NCBI GenBank assembly: GCA_030428345.1
Contig: JAUIBM010000268.1
Location: 1-5,209 of the forward strand
Length of the DNA stretch: 5,209 nt
From: Alphaproteobacteria bacterium
GTDB lineage: Bacteria > Pseudomonadota > Alphaproteobacteria > Rhizobiales > Rhizobiaceae
Reading direction: 5' to 3'
The position numbers were made by a program, and so were the translations under genes. The notes under the pieces are model-generated. The model was not told the origin of the DNA and did no database searches. It worked only from the letters and a program-made list of their open reading frames with translations. This document shows positions 1-5,209 of this stretch, piece after piece; the first letter of the stretch is position 1, and each line of letters starts with the position of its first letter.

Positions 1-1
1 C

Positions 2-214
2 TATCTGGAGGCGATCCTGCGCACCTATAACCTGCTCGGACGGCGGGACAACAAGTACAAGGCACGCATCAAGATCCTGGTCCACGAGGAAGGGATCGAG
101 AGCCTGCGCGCGGCGGTGGAGGCGGAATTCGAGCGCCAGATGGCGGAAGCCGGCGGCCCCCGGATCCAGCCCGACCCGGACGAGATTGCCCGGATCGCCG
201 CCTATTTCGCGCCC
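2..214 (+). CDS. cysI: Partial nitrite/sulfite reductase hemoprotein (CysI-like) segment, internal piece joined in frame to thiL
   Basis: Read from base 2, the frame encodes a segment containing YNLLGRRDNKYKARIKILVH (roughly residues 10-29 of the visible piece), then an acidic helix with EAEFERQ, then DEIARIAAYFAP. This matches what I remember of the middle of alphaproteobacterial CysI / ferredoxin-type nitrite-sulfite reductases: a RRDNKYKARIKILVHE block, an EEEF helix, and a segment ending near FAPP. The family reduces sulfite (or nitrite) with six electrons, using siroheme and a 4Fe-4S cluster, in the cytoplasm. Full-length proteins are about 550 residues. Only about 70 are visible here, and the cluster-binding cysteines lie in the missing C-terminal half. 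The piece does not stop; the same frame continues into ThiL. It is therefore a truncated gene, the N-terminal part of a fusion, or one side of an assembly join. NusB, a common upstream neighbour of thiL, is not what is seen here. Confidence 0.7.
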
Positions 215-1162
215 CTGTCAGGCGATGGAAGCTTCGGCCTGCTTGATGACGCAGCCCTGGTGCGCGTCGCTCCCGGCAAGGCTCTGGTCGTCACTCAGGA
301 CGCGATTGCTGGCGGTGTACATTTCCTTCGCGACGACGACCCGTCATCGATCGCCCGCAAGGCCTTGCGGGTCAATCTGTCTGATCTCGCGGCAAAGGGA
401 GCAACGCCCTCCGCCTTTTCGCTGGCGCTCGGCCTGCACGAGGATTGGGACGAGGCCTGGATCGCCGGCTTCGCGAACGGGCTGGCGCTCGACTGCCAGG
501 AGTTCGGCCTGTCCCTCTCCGGCGGCGACACCTTCCGCGCCAAGGACGGTCCGGTGATCTCGATCACCGCCTGGGGCGAAATGGATCCGGAAGACTACGC
601 CTCGCGCCTTGGCGCCCGTCCCGGCGACCGGCTCTATGTCACCGGCACGATCGGCGATGCGGCGCTGGGGCTGAAGGTTCGCCTGGGCGAGCCTGACTAT
701 TGCGCGCTGGCCGGCGCGGGCAGTCTGCTCGAACGCTATCTGCTGCCCGCCCCGCCGGTCGCCTTCGCGCCGAATGTGGCCCGGTTCGCGTCCGCGGCCA
801 TGGATATCTCGGATGGTCTGGTCGGCGATCTGCAAAAGCTGGCCCGGGCTTCGGGCGTCGATTTCGAAATCGCGCTCGATGCGGTGCCGTTTTCAGCTTC
901 GACGAAAGAAGCGCTCGCCTTGCCGGGCGCGCTCGAGGCCGCGCTGACGGGCGGCGACGACTATCAGATCCTGCTGACTGTTCCCGAAGCCCTGTGCGGA
1001 GCCTTCGAGGCGACGGTCCGCCATGGCGATATCCTTGCAAGCCTGCTAGGCGTTGCAAAAAAGGGGGAAGGGCGCGTTGCCGTGGTCTTGCCCGACGGGG
1101 AGGCAGTGCGGGTCGCGCGCACCTCCTTTGCCCATTTCGAACCCTCACGGGGACCGTCATGA
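140..1162 (+). CDS. thiL: Thiamine-monophosphate kinase ThiL (N-terminus uncertain, fused to upstream CysI-like frame)
   Basis: ThiL (EC 2.7.4.16) phosphorylates thiamine monophosphate with ATP to thiamine pyrophosphate, the last step of cofactor synthesis, in the cytoplasm. Numbering from the ATG at 140 (340 residues, normal for the family), the ATP/Mg-binding motifs appear in order: GLLDDAALV with Asp36-Asp37, TQDAIAGGVHF near 52-62, ALRVNLSDLAAKGA at 75-88, SGGDT at 127-131, LYVTGTIGD at 165-173, MDISDGL at 221-227 and TGGDDYQIL near 270-278. All expected acidic residues are present, so the catalytic body looks intact. The start is not settled. The frame is open to the left edge, and the residues before about 194 resemble CysI instead of a ThiL leader. 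ATG 140 and GTG 116 are possible internal starts. The best purine-rich stretch, GGAGG at 118-122, is 17 bases from ATG 140, which is too far. The 3' end overlaps the next start as ATGA. Confidence 0.9.
   Translation: MAEAGGPRIQPDPDEIARIAAYFAPLSGDGSFGLLDDAALVRVAPGKALVVTQDAIAGGVHFLRDDDPSSIARKALRVNLSDLAAKGATPSAFSLALGLHEDWDEAWIAGFANGLALDCQEFGLSLSGGDTFRAKDGPVISITAWGEMDPEDYASRLGARPGDRLYVTGTIGDAALGLKVRLGEPDYCALAGAGSLLERYLLPAPPVAFAPNVARFASAAMDISDGLVGDLQKLARASGVDFEIALDAVPFSASTKEALALPGALEAALTGGDDYQILLTVPEALCGAFEATVRHGDILASLLGVAKKGEGRVAVVLPDGEAVRVARTSFAHFEPSRGPS
194..214 (+). other. Junction between CysI-like and ThiL homologies
   Basis: These 21 bases encode I-A-A-Y-F-A-P. Left of them the protein reads as CysI. 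Right of them it reads as ThiL (L-S-G-D-G-S-F-G-L-L-D-D). The short motif is expected in both families at this place: CysI proteins have a helix ending near FAPP, and ThiL proteins have an I-A-x-x-F-x-P-L segment just before the G-I/L-x-D-D motif. The exact crossover cannot be placed inside the shared stretch. The frame is kept across it, as expected if joining followed local sequence identity. Confidence 0.6.
1149..1162 (+). promoter_or_regulatory. Ribosome binding site and ATGA stop/start overlap coupling thiL to the MFS gene
   Basis: GGGGA at 1149-1153 lies 5 bases before the ATG at 1159. The thiL stop TGA occupies 1160-1162, so start and stop overlap as ATGA. This fixes the MFS start and implies translational coupling of the two genes on one mRNA. 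Confidence 0.75.
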
Positions 1163-2391
1163 CAGAAGCTGCAATTCTCACCCCCGAGGCCGAAAACAAG
1201 GTCGCGTTTCGAAACGCCGTGCTCTATGCGGCCATGCAGGCGATGTCGGGTGCCGCCGCGCCGATCAACATCGCCTTGGGCGGCCTGGCGGGAAGCTATC
1301 TGCTCGCCGAGGACAAGTCGCTGGCGACAGCGCCTGTCACCGGATTCAATGTCGGCGTCGCTCTCGCGGCCTTGCCGGCGGCGGCGCTCATGCGGCGCGT
1401 CGGACGACGCAACGGCTTCATGGTTGGCGCGATGATCGGCATTGCCGGCCTGCTGACCTCGGCCGCAGCACTCATTTTTCACTCATTCGTCCTCTTGTGC
1501 GTCGGCCTGATGATCAGCGGCGCAGCCAACGGCTTCGGCCAGCAATACCGGTTCGCTGCCGCCGATCGCGGAACGCCCGATTTTCGCGTCAAGGCAATCT
1601 CCTATGTGCTCGTCGGCGGCATTTTTGCTGCGTTTATCGGCCCGCAGGTCGTGCTCTTCGCGCGCGATCTGCTCGCCCCCGTGCCATTTGCCGGAGCGTT
1701 TCTGGCCGGCACGGCGCTGTTCGCCCTCTGCATCGTCTTCATTTCCTTCCTGGAGCCCTCGACGCCTGCCTCGCGCGCGGCGGACGCTGCGGCCAATACC
1801 GGTGTTGCCAGGCCTCTGATCGAGATCGTCAGCCAGCCGCGCTTCATCGTCGCGGTAGTTTGCGGCGTCGGTTCCTTTGCGATCATGAGTTATGTCATGA
1901 CAGCTGCCCCGCTCGCCATGATCTATTGCGGCTATACGGTCGACCAGTCGACGCTCGGCATCCAGTGGCACGTACTGGCGATGTTCGCGCCGAGCTTCTT
2001 TACCGGAAGATTGATCGCCAGATTTGGCAAGGAACGCATTGTTGCCCTCGGAATGTTCATTCTGGTTGCCTGTGCTGTCGTCGCGTTGGCCGGCGTGACG
2101 CTGGCGAATTTCTGGATCGCGCTCGTGCTTCTGGGCATTGGCTGGAACTTCGGCTTCATCGGCGCGACAGCCATGGTGACCGACACCTATCGACCCGAGG
2201 AAAAGGCCAAGGCGCAGGGCGCAAATGACTTCATCCTGTTCGGAACCGTGGCGTTCGCTTCGCTGATGTCGGGCCAGACGCTCAATGCCTTTGGCTGGAG
2301 CGGCGTGAACCTTGTGGTCTTCCCGGTGACCGCAATCTGCCTGATTGCGCTTGCAGCGCTCGTCTTCCACGACCATCGCAGTCGTGGCTAG
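1159..2391 (+). CDS. MFS (major facilitator superfamily) transporter, substrate unknown
   Basis: The protein has 410 residues, a typical MFS length, and about twelve hydrophobic segments: roughly 18-47, 57-78, 86-104, 108-130, 147-168, 176-198, then a hydrophilic central loop at about 199-226, then 228-250, 261-280, 285-305, 306-330, 347-367 and 372-393. Basic motif-A-like loops follow helix 2 (RRVGRRNG, 79-86) and helix 8 (GRLIARFGKER, 273-283), as expected for two six-helix halves. Other recognisable blocks are QQYRFAAADRG near 128-138, HVLAMFAPSFFTG near 261-273 and GANDFILFGTVAFASLMSG near 344-362. These are reminiscent of a family of uncharacterised proteobacterial MFS proteins. It should sit in the inner membrane. 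The substrate cannot be read from the sequence. The overlap with thiL suggests co-expression but does not show thiamine transport. The start is fixed by the overlap and ribosome binding site; the longer frame reaching back to about 700 lies inside thiL and is not coding. Confidence 0.9.
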   Translation: MTEAAILTPEAENKVAFRNAVLYAAMQAMSGAAAPINIALGGLAGSYLLAEDKSLATAPVTGFNVGVALAALPAAALMRRVGRRNGFMVGAMIGIAGLLTSAAALIFHSFVLLCVGLMISGAANGFGQQYRFAAADRGTPDFRVKAISYVLVGGIFAAFIGPQVVLFARDLLAPVPFAGAFLAGTALFALCIVFISFLEPSTPASRAADAAANTGVARPLIEIVSQPRFIVAVVCGVGSFAIMSYVMTAAPLAMIYCGYTVDQSTLGIQWHVLAMFAPSFFTGRLIARFGKERIVALGMFILVACAVVALAGVTLANFWIALVLLGIGWNFGFIGATAMVTDTYRPEEKAKAQGANDFILFGTVAFASLMSGQTLNAFGWSGVNLVVFPVTAICLIALAALVFHDHRSRG

Positions 2392-2430
2392 AGCCGCCTA
2401 ACCCTTCAATTTTCCGCCACTTTTGCGCTG

Positions 2431-2450
2431 TGTGTCAGTTTTGTGACGCA
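2431..2450 (+). promoter_or_regulatory. Imperfect inverted repeat TGTGTCA-N6-TGACGCA, candidate operator
   Basis: TGTGTCA (2431-2437) and TGACGCA (2444-2450) are reverse complements at 6 of 7 positions, separated by 6 bases. This is the same arm and spacer geometry as Crp/Fnr-family operators (5-bp arms, 6-bp spacer), although the core TGTCA/TGACG is not the E. coli CRP sequence. The repeat lies just upstream of the predicted -35 element of the Crp/Fnr-type gene, so autoregulation is a reasonable inference. No binding data are implied. Confidence 0.4.
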
Positions 2451-2495
2451 GTTGCGGTTTGACGCATCGTAACATTCGCATATAGAATGACGTCA
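2444..2495 (+). repeat. Cluster of TGACG half-sites (two TGACGCA copies and a TGACGTCA palindrome)
   Basis: TGACGCA occurs at 2444-2450 and again at 2460-2466, 16 bases apart. The perfect 8-bp palindrome TGACGTCA lies at 2488-2495. The second copy overlaps the -35 element, and the palindrome starts on the last base of the -10 and covers the probable transcription start. Repeats of one half-site across a promoter suggest binding sites for a dimeric regulator. Confidence 0.4.
2459..2488 (+). promoter_or_regulatory. Sigma70-type promoter for the Crp/Fnr-family gene
   Basis: The -35 element is TTGACG (2459-2464). The -10 is TAGAAT at 2483-2488 (5 of 6 matches, spacer 18) or TATAGA at 2481-2486 (4 of 6, spacer 16). 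Transcription would begin near 2492-2496, giving a leader of about 16-20 bases before the ATG at 2512. This fits the downstream ribosome binding site and argues against the GTG at 2497 as the start. Confidence 0.55.
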
Positions 2496-2502
2496 GGTGG
2501 AG
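2495..2502 (+). promoter_or_regulatory. Ribosome binding site selecting ATG 2512
   Basis: AGGTGGAG at 2495-2502 ends 9 bases before ATG 2512. The in-frame GTG at 2497 lies inside this motif and has no such site in front of it, so ATG 2512 is preferred. Confidence 0.6.
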
Positions 2503-2511
2503 TGGACAAAA

Positions 2512-3177
2512 ATGGTTTATATTCCAAGGCTTGACGAGCGCCTGACCGGCTTGGTTGTCGGCAGTTCGGCGCGTGTTGAAGTCCCCAAGAACGGCATCAT
2601 TCTGAAAGGCGGTAAATCTGCGGACGGAATGATTTTTCTCGAGTCCGGCCTGGCGGGCCTGCATGTCTACTCCGAAGGCTGCGAACAACTCATTTCGCCC
2701 ATCGCCCCTGGCGCCTGTATCGATATCCGACTCGACCGTGACTCCCCCGGTGCGTTCACTGTCCGGGCGCTGTCCAGATGTACGCTCCTGCACCTGCCCG
2801 AAGCGCGTTTCCGCCAACTCACGAAGGACCCCGACTTCCGCAACTGGTGCAGCGCCAGCCAGCAGCGCAATTTCGCCCTGCTGGGCAGGATCGCCGGGGC
2901 GGCGGTCCAGAAGACTACTGAAAGGAAGATCGTCCAGTTCGTCCTGGTCTTCATCGAAACCTATCTGGGCCGGCCGGCCGGCCGGGAGGAAACCGTACCC
3001 TGGGTGATCACCCAGACCCATTTCGCCGAAATGCTGGGCGTGACCAGAACCCACCTCAACGCAAGGCTTACCGCACTCGCCCGCAAGGGCACGCTCGAGA
3101 TACGCAATCGCAAGATGACATTGCGGCGCCCCTGCCATATGGCTGAGGCCGAACTCGAAGAGTCGTGCGCCGGATAA
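2512..3177 (+). CDS. Crp/Fnr-family transcriptional regulator with atypical effector cassette
   Basis: The protein has 221 residues, a usual Crp/Fnr length. It is built as an N-terminal cyclic-nucleotide-binding-like beta barrel (about 5-105), a long dimerisation helix region (about 108-150), a short linker (151-164) and a C-terminal winged helix-turn-helix (about 165-208). The helix-turn-helix reads THFAEMLGVTRTHLNARLTA, near 169-188. The phosphate-binding cassette region (about 66-84, PGACIDIRLDRDSPGAFTV) lacks the Gly-Glu and Arg-Ser/Thr-Ala pairs that hold cAMP in true CRP, so cAMP binding is unlikely. The six cysteines (57, 69, 90, 113, 208, 219) do not form the FNR N-terminal cluster, so a 4Fe-4S oxygen sensor of FNR type is not supported. 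The recognition helix has TRTHLNAR where CRP and FNR have a (S/T)RETV-like sequence, so its operator probably differs. It has its own promoter and lies upstream of hppA on the same strand. Target genes and effector are unknown. Confidence 0.87.
   Translation: MVYIPRLDERLTGLVVGSSARVEVPKNGIILKGGKSADGMIFLESGLAGLHVYSEGCEQLISPIAPGACIDIRLDRDSPGAFTVRALSRCTLLHLPEARFRQLTKDPDFRNWCSASQQRNFALLGRIAGAAVQKTTERKIVQFVLVFIETYLGRPAGREETVPWVITQTHFAEMLGVTRTHLNARLTALARKGTLEIRNRKMTLRRPCHMAEAELEESCAG
2968..2983 (+). repeat. GGCC tetranucleotide repeat (four units) inside the regulator gene
   Basis: Four perfect tandem GGCC units, followed by GGG, encode G-R-P-A-G-R (residues 153-158) in the linker between the dimerisation helix and the helix-turn-helix. 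The unit length is not a multiple of three, so gain or loss of one unit would shift the frame and remove the DNA-binding domain. The run is also self-complementary. The sequence shows the repeat; variability is inference. Confidence 0.8.
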
Positions 3178-3183
3178 CAATTT

Positions 3184-3210
3184 CTTGACCTGCGCGACTT
3201 TGTGAATAGT
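3184..3210 (+). promoter_or_regulatory. Weak candidate promoter upstream of hppA
   Basis: CTTGACC at 3184-3190 is a good alphaproteobacterial -35 element. The best -10-like hexamer is AATAGT (3205-3210), 4 of 6 matches but with a short spacer of 14 bases. It starts just after the regulator stop and would give hppA a leader of about 120 bases. hppA could also be read through from the regulator promoter. Confidence 0.3.
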
Positions 3211-3237
3211 CTGCGGCTCGGTTTTGCCCGATTTCCG

Positions 3238-3253
3238 CCCGGACTTGTCCGGG
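3238..3253 (+). repeat. Perfect inverted repeat CCCGGAC-TT-GTCCGGG in the hppA leader region
   Basis: Two 7-base arms, perfectly complementary, flank a 2-base centre (or 6-bp arms around CTTG). No T-run follows, so it is not a standard intrinsic terminator for the regulator gene. It could be a leader hairpin in hppA mRNA or a dimer-binding DNA site. The rest of the 163-base gap (3178-3340) shows only the weak promoter and the hppA ribosome binding site. Confidence 0.55.
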
Positions 3254-3327
3254 TCATCCATCTGCGGCGGCTCGTCGGGGAGGATCGGGTGTTACGGCGA
3301 GCTCGGCGCATTTTCGATTAGAGAAAA

Positions 3328-3331
3328 AGGA
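3328..3331 (+). promoter_or_regulatory. Ribosome binding site of hppA
   Basis: AGGA, inside GAGAAAAAGGA (3321-3331), is the only good purine-rich site. Three in-frame ATGs follow at 3332, 3335 and 3341. Only 3341 has a normal spacing (9 bases), and it gives the usual M-T-x-L-Y start of rhizobial HppA. Confidence 0.55.
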
Positions 3332-3340
3332 ATGATGAGT

Positions 3341-5209
3341 ATGACTGCTCTTTACGTGGCAATCGCCTGTGGGCTTTTGTCGGTCGTCTACGCCATCTGG
3401 GCCACCCGGTCCGTCTTGGCGGCAGATGCCGGCAACGCACGAATGCAGGAGATCGCCGAGGCGATCCGGGAGGGCGCGAGCGCCTATCTGAACAGGCAGT
3501 ACACGACAATCGCCATCGTCGGCGTCGTTGTCTTCGCGCTGGTGTGGTGGCTGCTTTCGGCCAGCGCGGCGATCGGCTTTCTGGTCGGCGCGGTGCTTTC
3601 CGGCGTGGCGGGCTTCATTGGCATGAACGTCTCCGTGCGCGCCAATGTGCGCACCGCGCAGGCAGCCTCCAAGAGCCTTGCCGACGGCCTTGACATCGCG
3701 TTCAAGTCCGGCGCGATCACCGGCATGCTGGTTGCCGGCCTCGCGCTGCTGGGCGTCGCAGTCTATTACTGGGTTCTGACCCAGGTGCTCGGCCTGTCCA
3801 TGGACAACCAGGGCGAGGCGCGCGAGGTCATCGATGCTCTCGTGGCGCTTGGTTTTGGCGCATCGCTCATTTCCATTTTCGCCCGCCTCGGAGGCGGCAT
3901 CTTCACCAAGGGCGCCGACGTCGGCGGCGATCTGGTGGGCAAGGTCGAGGCCGGCATTCCCGAGGATGATCCGCGCAATCCCGCGACCATCGCAGACAAT
4001 GTCGGCGACAATGTCGGCGACTGCGCCGGCATGGCGGCCGACCTTTTCGAAACCTATGCCGTGACCGTGGTCGCAACCATGGTGCTGGGAGCTATCTTCT
4101 TTGCCGGAACGCCGGTCCTCTCCCAGATCATGGTCTATCCGCTGGCCATCTGCGCCGCCTGCATCCTGACCTCGATCGTCGGCACCTTCTTCGTGCGTCT
4201 GGGCTCGAACGGCTCTATCATGGGTGCGCTCTACAAGGGCCTGATCGTAACCGGCCTTCTTTCGATCGTCGGACTTGCCGGCGCCACCTCGATGACAATC
4301 GGCTGGGGCGATATCGAACTTGCGCCGGGCGTGTCGGAGTTCGCTTCGCTGAGCGGCTGGAACCTGTTCATCTGCGGTCTCGTGGGTCTGGTCGTAACCG
4401 GCCTGATCGTGGTCATCACCGAATACTACACCGGAACTGACAAGCGCCCGGTGAACTCCATCGCCCAGGCTTCGGTCACAGGCCATGGCACGAACGTCAT
4501 CCAGGGTCTGGCGGTATCGCTTGAATCGACCGCTCTTCCGGCGATCGTCATCGTTGCCGGCATCATCGCCACCTATCAGCTCGGCGGCCTTTACGGCACC
4601 GGCATCGCGGTCACCACGATGCTGGGTCTGGCCGGCATGATCGTCGCGCTGGACGCATTCGGTCCGGTCACCGACAATGCCGGCGGCATTGCCGAGATGG
4701 CGGGACTGCCGAAGGAGGTTCGTCAGTCGACGGACGCGCTTGACGCAGTGGGCAACACGACCAAGGCCGTCACCAAGGGCTATGCCATTGGTTCGGCGGG
4801 CCTCGGCGCACTGGTGCTGTTCGCCGCCTATTCGAACGATCTGGCCTTCTTCGCCGCCAATCCGGCGCAGTTCCCGTATTTCGAGGGCATCGGCAAGATC
4901 AATTTCGACCTGTCCAATCGCTATGTCGTCGCCGGCCTGATCTTCGGCGGCCTCATCCCCTACCTTTTCGGCGGCATCGCAATGACCGCTGTCGGCCGGG
5001 CGGCAGGGGCGATCGTAGAGGAAGTGCGCAAGCAGTTCCGCGAGGATCCGGGCATCATGGCAGGCACGTCAAAGCCGAACTACGCGCGTGCGGTCGCCAT
5101 CCTGACCAAGGCGGCGATCAAGGAAATGATCATTCCCTCGCTGCTGCCGGTGCTGGCCCCCATCGTTGTCTATTTCGGCGTGCTGCTGATTTCCGGCTCC
5201 AAGTCCTCG
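3341..5209 (+). CDS. hppA: K+-independent proton-translocating membrane pyrophosphatase HppA (3' end beyond window)
   Basis: HppA (EC 7.1.3.1) hydrolyses pyrophosphate and pumps protons across the inner membrane. The frame is open to the right edge. 623 codons are visible of about 700-720 usual, so the last helices and the final catalytic block (typically GDTVGDPFKDT-like) are missing. Visible signatures are: GGGIFTKGADVGGDLVGKVE at 184-203, the pyrophosphate-binding loop; DDPRNPATIADNVGDNVGD with Asp219, Asp223 and Asp227 as likely Mg/substrate ligands; DNAGGIAEMAG starting at Asp445; GNTTKAVTKG with Lys475 and Thr478; and KPNYARAVAILTKAA near 586-600. Many hydrophobic helices lie between them, for example 2-22, 54-74, 77-97, 121-143 and 160-182. 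A Lys at the 475 position, with Thr three residues on, is the known mark of K+-independent H+-pumping enzymes such as that of Rhodospirillum rubrum; the K+-dependent class has Ala and Gly. The ATG at 3341 is chosen by ribosome-site spacing, with 3332 and 3335 as alternatives. Confidence 0.96.
   Translation, partial: MTALYVAIACGLLSVVYAIWATRSVLAADAGNARMQEIAEAIREGASAYLNRQYTTIAIVGVVVFALVWWLLSASAAIGFLVGAVLSGVAGFIGMNVSVRANVRTAQAASKSLADGLDIAFKSGAITGMLVAGLALLGVAVYYWVLTQVLGLSMDNQGEAREVIDALVALGFGASLISIFARLGGGIFTKGADVGGDLVGKVEAGIPEDDPRNPATIADNVGDNVGDCAGMAADLFETYAVTVVATMVLGAIFFAGTPVLSQIMVYPLAICAACILTSIVGTFFVRLGSNGSIMGALYKGLIVTGLLSIVGLAGATSMTIGWGDIELAPGVSEFASLSGWNLFICGLVGLVVTGLIVVITEYYTGTDKRPVNSIAQASVTGHGTNVIQGLAVSLESTALPAIVIVAGIIATYQLGGLYGTGIAVTTMLGLAGMIVALDAFGPVTDNAGGIAEMAGLPKEVRQSTDALDAVGNTTKAVTKGYAIGSAGLGALVLFAAYSNDLAFFAANPAQFPYFEGIGKINFDLSNRYVVAGLIFGGLIPYLFGGIAMTAVGRAAGAIVEEVRKQFREDPGIMAGTSKPNYARAVAILTKAAIKEMIIPSLLPVLAPIVVYFGVLLISGSKSS

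Noticed and set aside
700..1158. Upstream extension of the MFS reading frame into thiL
   Set aside because: The extension is Arg/Gly/Ala-rich out-of-frame thiL. The ribosome binding site and the ATGA overlap mark the start at 1159.
1891..1902. Palindrome TGTCATGACA within the MFS coding sequence
   Set aside because: Short palindromes are expected by chance; it sits mid-gene with no promoter near it.
1483..2376. 297-codon minus-strand frame across the MFS gene
   Set aside because: Same antisense effect: a hydrophilic low-complexity product opposite transmembrane codons.
2384..2413. Possible intrinsic terminator after the MFS gene (GTGGCT-AG-AGCCGC then a T-rich stretch)
   Set aside because: The stem is short and includes a wobble pair and the stop codon, and the TTTT lies about 12 bases downstream, too far for a standard terminator.
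2398..3261. Long open frame on the minus strand across the Crp/Fnr gene (287 codons)
   Set aside because: It is antisense to a gene with clear domain structure. The product has no recognisable fold, and such frames are common opposite GC-rich codons.
3995..4021. Tandem 12-base repeat encoding DNVG-DNVG-D in hppA
   Set aside because: It is the conserved catalytic motif of membrane pyrophosphatases, not a mobile or variable repeat.
3254..4486. 410-codon open frame on the minus strand across hppA
   Set aside because: The product is very rich in Asp, His, Arg and Gly, as expected from the antisense of hydrophobic membrane codons. hppA on the + strand is certain.

Overview
The window comes from a GC-rich alphaproteobacterium, most likely of the order Rhizobiales (Hyphomicrobiales). 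I base this on the codon and base composition, on a rhizobial-type K+-independent membrane pyrophosphatase, and on thiL, an MFS transporter and hppA lying close together. This assignment is inference from remembered family sequences; no search was run.

All supported genes are on the + strand. The left edge (2 to about 214) reads as an internal piece of a nitrite/sulfite reductase hemoprotein (CysI-like). It runs, with no stop and no frame change, into thiamine-monophosphate kinase ThiL (body from about 194, ending at 1162). The two homologies meet at a short stretch that both families carry (I-A-A-Y-F-A-P, 194-214). This is either an in-frame gene fusion or deletion made through microhomology, or an assembly chimera. 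It is the most anomalous point in the window. ThiL ends in an ATGA overlap with a 12-helix MFS transporter (1159-2391), so the two are probably translationally coupled.

After a 120-base gap with a good sigma70-type promoter and a cluster of TGACG-type half-sites comes a Crp/Fnr-family regulator (2512-3177). Its phosphate-binding cassette is atypical, and a GGCC tetranucleotide repeat lies in its interdomain linker. A 163-base gap with a strong small palindrome but no convincing terminator follows. Then comes hppA (3341 to the right edge, truncated by the window), a proton-pumping pyrophosphatase with the Lys/Thr signature of the K+-independent class.

The genes cover thiamine pyrophosphate synthesis (ThiL), transport of an unknown solute (MFS), regulation (Crp/Fnr) and energy conservation from pyrophosphate (HppA). 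A functional link between the Crp/Fnr regulator and hppA is plausible from adjacency only. I see no RNA gene, CRISPR array, insertion sequence or new multi-gene system here.
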